Assembly (NCBI RefSeq): GCF_900091955.1
Contig: NZ_FMDF01000142.1
Coordinates: 1 to 32,571, forward strand
Source: Streptomyces sp. Ncost-T10-10d
Lineage (GTDB): Bacteria > Actinomycetota > Actinomycetes > Streptomycetales > Streptomycetaceae
Direction: 5' to 3'
DNA length: 32,571 nucleotides
Made by a program: the position numbers and the translations under genes. A model generated the notes under the pieces. The model was not told the DNA's origin, ran no database searches, and was given only the letters and a program-made list of their open reading frames with translations. Shown here one piece after another: positions 16,123 to 24,349 of the stretch; positions within the stretch are counted from its first letter, which is position 1, and every line of letters begins with the position of its first letter.

Positions 16123-17349
16123 ATGAGCACGAGCACCACCCTTGACCGACGGCGGACGGGCCCCGACTACCGGCAGTTTCTGCCGCTGGTCCAGAGCGCC
16201 ACGCTGATCGAGTGGACCGGTACGGGACTGTTCCTCGCCGTTTCGACCATCTACTTCGTCAAGGTCGCTCATCTCAGCACGTCGTCCGTCGGCACCGGCC
16301 TGACGATCGGCGGAGCCGTCGCCATCGCCGCCGCCGTGCCCATCGCCCGGCTGGCCGGTCGATTCGGGCCGAAGCCGGTGCTGATCGGTGTGATGCTGCT
16401 GCGCGCCCTGGCCACCGTCGGCTATCTGTGGGTGGACGGCTGGTGGAGCTTTCTCCTCGTGGTCGCCGTCATTGCCGTCACCGAGCAGTCCTCGCCCCCA
16501 CTGGTGCAGTCGTACGTCGGTGCGCGAGCCCCCGAGAGCCTGCGCGCGAAGGTGATGGCCGTGCAGCGCACCGTCGTCAACCTCGGCATCAGTCTGGGCG
16601 GGCTGATCGCCGGAGTCGCCCTGGGTTCCGGAGCGCCCGGGGCCTTCCGGCCGCTGCTGATCGGTGGCGCACTCGCTTATGTGATGGTGGCTGTGGTGTA
16701 CGCCACCGCCCGGGGAGAGGAAGCCGCGACCGCTGTCGAGAGCGCCCGTGTCGCGGATCTGCTCAAGGACCGGCGGCTGCTGGGCTTCACCGCGTACAAC
16801 GCACTGGTGTCGCTCTGGATGCCGGTGCTCAACGTGGCCTTCCCGCTGTGGCTCGTCACCGCGACCGACGTACCGGAGCGTTATGTCGGAATCCTGTACG
16901 CCGTCAACACCGTGCTGTGCATCGCCCTTCAGTACCCGCTCAACCGCTGCTACAGCACAACGCGCCGGGCGTGGTACTCGTACGCGACCGCGGCACTGCT
17001 GCTCAGCTGCGGCACCCTGGCCTTCGCCGCCGCCCCCGGCTTCGGAACGCGGGAAGCAGCGCTGGTGCTCGGTGCCGCCGTCGTCCTTCTGACGTTCGCC
17101 GAGCTGCTCCAGGTCGGCGCCTCGTGGACCCTCTCCTTCGACCTGGCACCCGAGCGGGCGCGCAGCGCCTACCTGGTGCTGTTCAACACCAGCCGCACCG
17201 TCGCCAACCGAGTCGCGGGCCCGGTGCTGATGACCGGCGTCGTCCTCGCCCTCGGTACGGCCGGCTGGATCGCGCTCGCCTGCGTGCTGCTGCTCGGCGC
17301 GCTCGTCCCCTTCGCGATGCTGCGCGGGCCGCGCGGCGCCGGCGACTGA
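16123..17349 (+). CDS. MFS transporter, probable product exporter
   Basis: This 408-residue membrane protein has about 12 hydrophobic segments and belongs to the major facilitator superfamily. The loop between helices 2 and 3 has ARLAGRFGPKPVLIG, the MFS motif A pattern. The first helix carries IEWTGTGLFLAVSTIYFV. Proton-driven export of the pathway product, also giving self-resistance, is the usual role for such a gene inside a biosynthetic operon. It begins 2 bases after the SbnA-like stop, and the SbnB-like gene follows after 55 bases. The substrate cannot be read from the sequence. Confidence 0.85.
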   Translation: MSTSTTLDRRRTGPDYRQFLPLVQSATLIEWTGTGLFLAVSTIYFVKVAHLSTSSVGTGLTIGGAVAIAAAVPIARLAGRFGPKPVLIGVMLLRALATVGYLWVDGWWSFLLVVAVIAVTEQSSPPLVQSYVGARAPESLRAKVMAVQRTVVNLGISLGGLIAGVALGSGAPGAFRPLLIGGALAYVMVAVVYATARGEEAATAVESARVADLLKDRRLLGFTAYNALVSLWMPVLNVAFPLWLVTATDVPERYVGILYAVNTVLCIALQYPLNRCYSTTRRAWYSYATAALLLSCGTLAFAAAPGFGTREAALVLGAAVVLLTFAELLQVGASWTLSFDLAPERARSAYLVLFNTSRTVANRVAGPVLMTGVVLALGTAGWIALACVLLLGALVPFAMLRGPRGAGD

Positions 17350-17404
17350 ACCACCCCCGGACCCTTCCCACCACCGACCCTCTCGCCAAGGAGCTGCGCC
17401 CGCA

Positions 17405-18478
17405 ATGGACTTCGAGCAATACCCCGACAGCCACTTCCGCTATCTGACCCGTGCGGACGTCATCGAGGCGGCCCGCGACGTGGACATCGTGACGGCGGTG
17501 GCCGAGGCGCTCACGCTGCACTCCGCCGGACAGTCGGTCCTACCCGAGGAGGCCTACCTCGGCTGGACCACGCCGCAGGGCGACTCGGCCCGACTGCTGG
17601 CCATGCCCGGTGCGCTGGTCCCGGACGGCAGGCCACCGGTCATCGGCATGAAGACCATCAACGCCTCGATCGGCAACCCGGGACGTGGCATTCCGCGCTC
17701 CCAGGGCTTCACCCTGCTCCTCGACCCGGAGACCGCCCGCCCCCTCGCACTGATGGAGGCCGCGTACATCAGCGCGATGCGCACCGCGGCGGTGACCGCA
17801 CTCGCCGTTCGCCATCTGGCGGTGGAGGAGCCACGACAGCTGGCACTCCTCGGCTGCGGCGCGCTCGCACAGGCGCATGTGGCGCTGCTGCTGCGCACCG
17901 TGCCCACGCTGCGCCGAATCTCGCTGTACGACGTGGCGCCCGACCGTGCGAAGTCCGTCGCCCGGTACATCGCTTCGCTCCCCGGGGCCGCGGACGTCGA
18001 GACGGTGCTCGCCGACGGCCCGCGTGAGGCGGTGCGGGACGCCGAACTCGTCGTGCCCGTCACGACGGTGACCCGGGGCTACATCGAGCCTGACTGGCTG
18101 CGTCCGGGTGCGCTCGTCTGCCATGTCTCGCTGGACGACCTCACCGAGGCGGCGGTGCTCTCGGCCGGCACGTTGATCGTCGACGACTGGAGCCTGGTCC
18201 GTGACGACCCGCGCCGGCTGCTGGGCCGGATGCACCGGGCGGGCACCCTGCTCGGCCCCGACGGCACCCCGCGAGAAGGAGTCACCGCACAACCCGGTGC
18301 CCGCCGCGTCGACGGCACGCTCGGCGATGTGCTCGCCGGCCGGCACCCCGGCCGCCGAGACCGGGAAGAGATCGTGATCAGCAACCCGTTCGGTATGTCG
18401 ATCCTCGACGTCGCCGTCGCCGACCGCATCCACGCCCGCGCCGAAGCCGCCGGTCTGGGCGCCCGGCTCACACTCTGA
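17405..18478 (+). CDS. SbnB-like dehydrogenase (ornithine cyclodeaminase family)
   Basis: This 357-residue protein belongs to the ornithine cyclodeaminase/mu-crystallin family. The substrate lysine is in VIGMKTINA, TAAVTALAVRHLA follows, and the NAD-binding site is LALLGCGALAQAHV (about 152-165). SbnB uses NAD to oxidise the SbnA product and releases L-2,3-diaminopropionate and 2-oxoglutarate. The pairing with an SbnA-like enzyme is the known signature of diaminopropionate supply for siderophores and peptide antibiotics. AAGGAG lies 10 bases before the ATG. A cyclodeaminase reaction on ornithine or lysine is the alternative, but it would not explain the SbnA partner. Confidence 0.85.
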   Translation: MDFEQYPDSHFRYLTRADVIEAARDVDIVTAVAEALTLHSAGQSVLPEEAYLGWTTPQGDSARLLAMPGALVPDGRPPVIGMKTINASIGNPGRGIPRSQGFTLLLDPETARPLALMEAAYISAMRTAAVTALAVRHLAVEEPRQLALLGCGALAQAHVALLLRTVPTLRRISLYDVAPDRAKSVARYIASLPGAADVETVLADGPREAVRDAELVVPVTTVTRGYIEPDWLRPGALVCHVSLDDLTEAAVLSAGTLIVDDWSLVRDDPRRLLGRMHRAGTLLGPDGTPREGVTAQPGARRVDGTLGDVLAGRHPGRRDREEIVISNPFGMSILDVAVADRIHARAEAAGLGARLTL

Positions 18479-18489
18479 GGGGGATCCGC

Positions 18490-19302
18490 ATGACGATCGA
18501 TCGATACGTCCAGGAGATCAACCGCACCATGTGGTCGTACGGTGAGTACCGGCACGTCGCCGATCTGCTGCGGCCCGGCGCCGTCGAGCTGGTCGACCGG
18601 CTCGCCCCGGAGCCGGGCACCCGCCATCTCGACGTCGCCACAGGAAATGGCAACGTCGCGCTGCTGTCCGCCCTGCGCGGCTGTGACGTCACCGGGCTGG
18701 ATCTGACCGACGAGTTCTTCCCCGACGCGCGCGCACGATTCTCACGTGCCGGTGTCGAGGTGGAGCTGCACCGCGGTGACGCGCAGGAACTCTCTTTTTC
18801 GGACGCCTCGTTCGACCTCGTGACCTCCACCTATGGGATCCAGTTCGCGCCCGACCACGCCGCGTCATCCGGCGAGATGGCCCGGGTGCTGCGGCCCGGC
18901 GGCCGGATCGGCATGTGCAACTGGACGGCACGCAGCTGGACCGCCCACTTCCAGGAGATCCTCTCGGCCTACTTCCCCTCACCCAACGGCCATCAGGGAC
19001 AGCCCATGCTGTGGGGCTCCCCGGACTATCTCGCCGAACTCCTCGGCCCCGGATTCACCGTCACGTCCGAACGCCGGGAACTCTTCTACCCGTTCGACAC
19101 GGCCGAGGATCTGGTCGCCTTCTTCGAGAACTGCTTCGGTCCCTGCATCGCAGCGAAGAACACCATCTCGCCGCCCTCGCGCTGGAAGGAACTGCGAGCG
19201 GAGATGGCCGAGATGACCGAAGGCTTCCACACCACCGACGAGCGGGGCACCGGCGTGCCCGTCGAGTATCTGCTCGTCGTCGCGGAGAAGAAGGGGGCGT
19301 AG
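18490..19302 (+). CDS. SAM-dependent methyltransferase (class I)
   Basis: This 270-residue protein has the class I methyltransferase core: HLDVATGNGNVALL (motif I, about 44-57), DVTGLDLTDEFF, RGDAQELSFSDASFDLV and ARVLRPGGRIGMCNW. The N-terminus (YVQEINRTMWSYGEYRHVADL) caps the site. It probably methylates an amino, hydroxyl or carboxyl group of the peptide or of a building block; which one cannot be told. It sits 11 bases after the SbnB-like gene with a GAGGGGGAT ribosome-binding site. Its TAG stop overlaps the GTG of the NRPS, so the two are co-translated. Confidence 0.88.
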   Translation: MTIDRYVQEINRTMWSYGEYRHVADLLRPGAVELVDRLAPEPGTRHLDVATGNGNVALLSALRGCDVTGLDLTDEFFPDARARFSRAGVEVELHRGDAQELSFSDASFDLVTSTYGIQFAPDHAASSGEMARVLRPGGRIGMCNWTARSWTAHFQEILSAYFPSPNGHQGQPMLWGSPDYLAELLGPGFTVTSERRELFYPFDTAEDLVAFFENCFGPCIAAKNTISPPSRWKELRAEMAEMTEGFHTTDERGTGVPVEYLLVVAEKKGA

Positions 19303-22300
19303 TGACCGGCATACCCGAGCACTATCCGACGCTCCCGCTGGCCGAAGGGGCACGGGAGCGGGCCGTCGCCCTGGCGCTCACCCGCAGCGAGCCGTACGAG
19401 CTCGGCGAGGGAGTCCACGCGTACGTCGAGCGGTACGCGGCCACGCACCCTGACCGCACGGCGATCGACGACGGCGCAATATCCATCGAATACGCCCAGT
19501 TGGCAGACCGGATGCGTCGCACAGCCGCACGGCTGGCGGTTGCCGGAATCTCGCCCGGGCAGATCGTCGCGGTCGGCGGCCGGCGCGGCAGCGACGTCAT
19601 CACGACCTTTCTCGCACTGGAGCTGCTGGGTGCCGTCTATCTGCCGGTGGACGCGGGCTGGCCCGCCGCCCGCGTCGAGTCCCTCCTCACCGACAGCGGC
19701 GCCGTGCTCATGCTGACCACCGGTGCAGAGGCGGACTGCGGCGAACTGGTCAAGGGCGCCCGGGCGGCCGGGGTCCCCACCGCGGCACCGGAACCGGCGG
19801 ACCCTCCGTACATCCGCACCGCACCGCCCGCCGCCGACGAGGTGCGCTACGTCCTCTACACCTCCGGATCGACCGGCCGCCCCAAGGCCGCGATCGTCGA
19901 ACACCAGGGGATGCTCAACCATCTGTGGGCCAAGGTCGACGACCTGGGACTGACCGCCGACGACCGGCTGGCGCAGACCGCACCGCTGGGCTTCGACATC
20001 TCCGTCTGGCAGATGCTCGCTCCTCTGCTCGTCGGCGGCCGCGTACAGATCTTCGGCGACGAGCAGGCGCAGGACGGCGCACTGCTGCTGGAGGAGCTGC
20101 GCCGCCACGGAACCACGGTGCTGGAAACCGTACCCACACTGGTCCGCTTCCTGCTCGACGCCCATGAGGGCGCAGGGACCGGGCCCGGCGCGCTGCGCTG
20201 GATGATCGCCACCGGCGAGGAGCTGCCACCCGCCCTGGCCCGGCGGTGGCACGAGACCATGCCGGGCATCGGACTGCTCAACGCCTATGGTCCCACCGAG
20301 TGTTCGGACGATGTCACGCATGCCGTACTCGGCTCACCGGCTGCCGGAGTACGCCATCTGCCGATCGGTTCTCCCATCGGAAACGCAGCGCTGTATGTGC
20401 TTCGTTCCGAGGAGGGGGAGTGGCACGCCTGTGCGCACGGGGAGACCGGCGAGTTGTTCGTCGGAGGAATCGCCGTGGGCCGCGGCTACCTCGGAGAACC
20501 GGAGAGCACCGCTCGTGCCTTCTTCACCGACCCCTTCGGCGACGGCGCCGGGCGCCTCTACCGCACCGGGGACGCCGTACGCGTACTGCCGGACGGCCGG
20601 CTGGAGTATCTGGGCCGGGTCGACCGGCAGGTGAAGCTCGGCGGCGTACGCATGGAGCTCGCCGAGATCGAGGCGGTCCTCGGCGGCCACCCCGCGATCG
20701 CCGCCTGCGCCGTCACCGTCCACACGCCCGACGACGCCGGTGCCCTGGTGGCCCGCGAGAGCGCCCACACCCCGGTGGCCGCTCAGCCGCCACGGCTCGT
20801 CGCGTATGTCACCGCCTCCGGCGACGAGGTGGCGAAGGAGTCACTGCGCGCCCATCTGTCCGAACGGCTCCCCGCGCCGATGGTGCCGCACACCTTCGTC
20901 GTCCTGCCCGACCTCCCACTCACCCGGAACGGCAAGACGGACTACAAGGCACTCCCCGCACCACCGCGCCGCAGCCGCCCCGATCGCCGCCCGTACACAC
21001 CACCGCGCGGCGACGCGGAGACCGCGATCGCGGCCCTCGTCTCCCAACTCCTCGGCACCGGGCGGGTCGGCCGGGACGACTCGTTCCTGGAGCTGGGCGG
21101 CGACTCGCTGCTGGCCATGCGGCTGGTCGCGGCACTGCGGGAGAAGGGATCGGCCGCGGGTCTGCGCGACGTGCTGCGCGACGGCAGCCCCGCCGCACTC
21201 GCCGTGCTCGGCCGCCACCGGCAGCAGGCGGCAGGCACCCGTGCGGAACATGCCTGGGAGGCCCCGCGGACCCGGCCGCTCACCCCGCAGCAGGCCGGTG
21301 TCTATTTCCACTGGCGACTCGACCCGCTCAGCCCCTACTACAGCTACCAAGGCTCCCTGGAAATGGACGGGCCATTGGACGTGGCACGGCTGGCGCGGGC
21401 CTGGCAGCTGCTGCTTTCCGAGAACCCGCTGCTCCTCGCCCGGTTCGCCGAGACCGACGAGCCGGGCGGGCAGGCAGTGGTGCACCACTATCCGCACTGG
21501 GAAGTGCCGCCGCCCGGACCGGCGCGGGACATCACCGCGGACGAGTTCCGCACAGTGGCCGCCGAGGAGGCCGCCAAGCCCTTCGACCTCCTTGCCGAAC
21601 CCGCCATGCGGACCGAGCTGTTCCGACTGCCCGGCGGACAGCACCGGCTGCTGGTCACCATGCACGAGCTGCTCCTCGACGGCTGGGGCGCCACCGTGCT
21701 GTTCCAGCGGCTCGCCGAACTGTACGAACAGCAGCCGGCCGGCCCCGACCCCGAGCGCGCCACGCGGTACGACCGCTATCTGGACCATGTGGAGGCGCGC
21801 CTTGCCACCGATGAAGTCACCGAGGCGGGGAAGTACTGGCTGCGCCGGCTCTCGGGCGATCTCCCGGTACTGCAGGTCGCACAGAAGCAGCGGCCCGCCA
21901 CGCCCACCTACCGGGGCGAGATCACCGAGGCGGTCCTCGACGAGCGTCTGTCCCAGCGGCTGCGCGACACCGCACTGTCCGCCTCCGCCACCGCATTCGT
22001 GCCGCTGCTGGCCGCCTACGCGCTGGCCCTGAGTTACTACGGCGACGCGGACGAGGTGATCGTCGGCGCCCCGATGGCGGGCCGGGAGCGGCCGGAGGCG
22101 GCCGAGGTCCCGGCGTTCATGCTCGCCATGCTGCCGCTGCGTCTGCACATCGATGCGACCGCGACCCTCGCGGAGTTCACCACACAGGTGCGGGAGACGG
22201 TGTACGACGCGTATGCCGCAGCCGATCACCCCTTCGGCTGGACACTGCGGCTGCTTCCGGCCGCCTCACGCAGCGCCTCGGCGACACCGGTCTTCCAGAC

Positions 22301-22598
22301 CATGCTCAACATGCTGCCGTACCCGGCGCGTGCCACCACCGCCTCGGACGTCGGGTTCCGCTTCGTCGAGCTGGACACCGGCTACACCAAGTACGACTGC
22401 GCGCTGTACGTCCAGCCGCACGGCCCCGACCGGCTGCTGTTGCAGTACGCGTACCAGCAGGAGCTGTTCGACGCCCCGGCAGCCCGCAACGTACTGGAAT
22501 CCACGCTGATCGCGCTGCGGGCCCTGACCGACCCGGAGCGTGCGGAGCACACCACCATCCGTTCCCTCGACCTGCTGCCCGGAGACGATCATCGATGA
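19302..22598 (+). CDS. NRPS protein: adenylation, carrier, condensation (A-PCP-C)
   Basis: This 1098-residue NRPS has an adenylation domain (about 40-550; Y186-TSGSTGRPK, FDISVW with D232, NAYGPTE, YRTGD, NGK near 545), a carrier domain (LGGDSL, Ser602) and a C-terminal condensation domain (about 650-1090). By eye, aligned to GrsA, the pocket reads D-I-W-E-I-T-A-D-D-K. The anchoring Asp is present, and the extra acidic residues would suit a basic side chain such as diaminopropionate. The condensation motif is H788-E789-LLL-D793-G, so the catalytic second His is Glu. The C domain should join its own carrier cargo to that of the next protein. The GTG start overlaps the methyltransferase stop; no epimerase or TE domain is present. 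Confidence 0.93.
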   Translation: MTGIPEHYPTLPLAEGARERAVALALTRSEPYELGEGVHAYVERYAATHPDRTAIDDGAISIEYAQLADRMRRTAARLAVAGISPGQIVAVGGRRGSDVITTFLALELLGAVYLPVDAGWPAARVESLLTDSGAVLMLTTGAEADCGELVKGARAAGVPTAAPEPADPPYIRTAPPAADEVRYVLYTSGSTGRPKAAIVEHQGMLNHLWAKVDDLGLTADDRLAQTAPLGFDISVWQMLAPLLVGGRVQIFGDEQAQDGALLLEELRRHGTTVLETVPTLVRFLLDAHEGAGTGPGALRWMIATGEELPPALARRWHETMPGIGLLNAYGPTECSDDVTHAVLGSPAAGVRHLPIGSPIGNAALYVLRSEEGEWHACAHGETGELFVGGIAVGRGYLGEPESTARAFFTDPFGDGAGRLYRTGDAVRVLPDGRLEYLGRVDRQVKLGGVRMELAEIEAVLGGHPAIAACAVTVHTPDDAGALVARESAHTPVAAQPPRLVAYVTASGDEVAKESLRAHLSERLPAPMVPHTFVVLPDLPLTRNGKTDYKALPAPPRRSRPDRRPYTPPRGDAETAIAALVSQLLGTGRVGRDDSFLELGGDSLLAMRLVAALREKGSAAGLRDVLRDGSPAALAVLGRHRQQAAGTRAEHAWEAPRTRPLTPQQAGVYFHWRLDPLSPYYSYQGSLEMDGPLDVARLARAWQLLLSENPLLLARFAETDEPGGQAVVHHYPHWEVPPPGPARDITADEFRTVAAEEAAKPFDLLAEPAMRTELFRLPGGQHRLLVTMHELLLDGWGATVLFQRLAELYEQQPAGPDPERATRYDRYLDHVEARLATDEVTEAGKYWLRRLSGDLPVLQVAQKQRPATPTYRGEITEAVLDERLSQRLRDTALSASATAFVPLLAAYALALSYYGDADEVIVGAPMAGRERPEAAEVPAFMLAMLPLRLHIDATATLAEFTTQVRETVYDAYAAADHPFGWTLRLLPAASRSASATPVFQTMLNMLPYPARATTASDVGFRFVELDTGYTKYDCALYVQPHGPDRLLLQYAYQQELFDAPAARNVLESTLIALRALTDPERAEHTTIRSLDLLPGDDHR

Positions 22599-24349
22599 CC
22601 ACGCCGACCCTGCTGGAACGCTTCGCCGGGCAGGTGGCGGCCCACCCCCGGGCCGTCGCCCTGCGCCACAACGACACCAACCTCACCTACCGTGAACTCG
22701 ACGAGTGGAGCGGCCGGCTGGCCGCCCGGCTCGCCGCCAAAGGAACGGGCCCCGGCTCGCTGGTGGCACTTGCCGCCCAGCGCGGCCCCGCCGCCGTCGC
22801 CGGAGTCCTCGCCGTGCTGAAAACGGGCGCGGCCTACCTCGGGCTCGACCCGGCGATACCCGTGCGACGACAGCGCCGGATGGTGGAGGAGACAGGACCG
22901 CACTGCGTGCTGGCCGAGCCCGGACTCGATCAGTTCCCCACACTTGACGCCCCCCGAGTCACGCTCGCGCCCGTCACCGACGGCCCGCTGCACCAGGCCC
23001 CCGGGCAGGAGCCCGACGACGACGCGCTGTTCCACATCGTCTACACCTCGGGGACGACCGGAAACCCCAAGGGCGTACGCATCAGCCGGCGTTCGGTCCG
23101 CGGACGGCTGGAGTGGATGTGGCAGGACCACCCGTTCCCCGACGACGCGGTACTGGCCGTCCAGAAATCCCTGGCGCTGGTCGCCTCGCCCTGGGAGCTG
23201 CTGGGCGGACTGCTGAAGGGCATTCCGTCCGTCGTGCTCGGCACCGACGAACTGCTCGACCCGGTGCTGTTCGCCGCCGCCGTCGAGCGGGAGCGGATCA
23301 CGCATCTCTTCCTGACCCCGCAGCTGATCGCCGGGCTGCTGGAGGAGAGCGCCAAACACCCCGGCGGGCACCGGCCCGTGCTCGTCACCAGTGGCGCCGA
23401 CACCCTCCCGGTGGACACGGTCCTGCGCTTCCGTGAGGTCTGGCCCGACGCCACGCTGCTGAACCTGTACGGCATGACGGAGACCGCCTCCAACGTCGCC
23501 GCGTACGACACCGCCCGACTGCCCGCGGACGCCGAACGTGTCCCCGTCGGCAGACCCGTGGCGAGTGCCTCGCTCTCGGTCCGCGACCGCCTCGGCCGAC
23601 GGCTGCCATCCGGTGTGACGGGTGAGGTGTGGGTCTCCGGGCCCCCGCTCGCCCTCGGCTATCTCGGCGGCGACGGCGAGGACCGCTTCACCACGGACGA
23701 CGCAGGAGTCCTGTACTACCGGACCGGAGACCGGGGCCGCCAACTCCCGGACGAGGTATGGGAGATCACCGGACGCACCGACAACCAGATCAAGGTACGC
23801 GGCTACCGCGTCGAGCTGGAGGAGATCGAGGCCACGCTGCGCAAGGCGCCGGACATCACCGATGCGGGGGCGTACGCGGAGAGCGAGGGCGGCGAAGCAC
23901 GCATCGTCGCCTGCTTCACCGCCGACGAGGAGAGCGGGCCCGCCGCCCTGCGCGGCTATCTGCGCGACCGGCTGCCCGACTACATGTTGCCCGCCCGTAT
24001 CCAGCAGGTCCCGCGGCTCCCGCTGAGCACCAATGGCAAGCTCGACCGCACGGCCCTGCGCACGCTCGTGCAGAGTATCGGGCAGGAGCAGACAGCCGGA
24101 TTCACCCCGAACGGAGACACCGAGGCCGCTGTCGCCGCCCTCTGGCAGGAACTGCTCGGCGCCCCACCGGCCTCGGCGGAACAGAACTTCTTCGACGCCG
24201 GGGGCCACTCCTTGCTCGCCGTGCGGCTCGCCAACCGGCTGGCGACGACAGCAGGCCGACGCGTCCCGCTGCGCCGGATCCTCGGCGCACCCACCGTCAC
24301 CGCGATCGCTGCGCTGTGCCGCGAGATCCAGCAGGAGGAACAGGCATGA
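22595..24349 (+). CDS. NRPS protein: adenylation and carrier (A-PCP), atypical pocket
   Basis: This 584-residue didomain protein has an adenylation domain (about 10-490; Y150-TSGTTGNPKG, NLYGMTETASN, YYRTGDRG, STNGKLDR) and a carrier domain (FDAGGHSLL, Ser539). Catalytic core motifs are intact, but the usual FDxSVW is LVASPW (V196 to W200), so the Asp that binds the alpha-amine is Val. The pocket read by eye is V-A-W-F-V-S-L-S-N-K. This suggests a substrate without a free alpha-amine (for example a keto, hydroxy or beta-amino acid), or an unusual binding mode. It should act after the C domain of the preceding protein as a split second module. The ATG overlaps the previous stop, and the next gene overlaps its stop. 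Confidence 0.9.
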   Translation: MTTPTLLERFAGQVAAHPRAVALRHNDTNLTYRELDEWSGRLAARLAAKGTGPGSLVALAAQRGPAAVAGVLAVLKTGAAYLGLDPAIPVRRQRRMVEETGPHCVLAEPGLDQFPTLDAPRVTLAPVTDGPLHQAPGQEPDDDALFHIVYTSGTTGNPKGVRISRRSVRGRLEWMWQDHPFPDDAVLAVQKSLALVASPWELLGGLLKGIPSVVLGTDELLDPVLFAAAVERERITHLFLTPQLIAGLLEESAKHPGGHRPVLVTSGADTLPVDTVLRFREVWPDATLLNLYGMTETASNVAAYDTARLPADAERVPVGRPVASASLSVRDRLGRRLPSGVTGEVWVSGPPLALGYLGGDGEDRFTTDDAGVLYYRTGDRGRQLPDEVWEITGRTDNQIKVRGYRVELEEIEATLRKAPDITDAGAYAESEGGEARIVACFTADEESGPAALRGYLRDRLPDYMLPARIQQVPRLPLSTNGKLDRTALRTLVQSIGQEQTAGFTPNGDTEAAVAALWQELLGAPPASAEQNFFDAGGHSLLAVRLANRLATTAGRRVPLRRILGAPTVTAIAALCREIQQEEQA

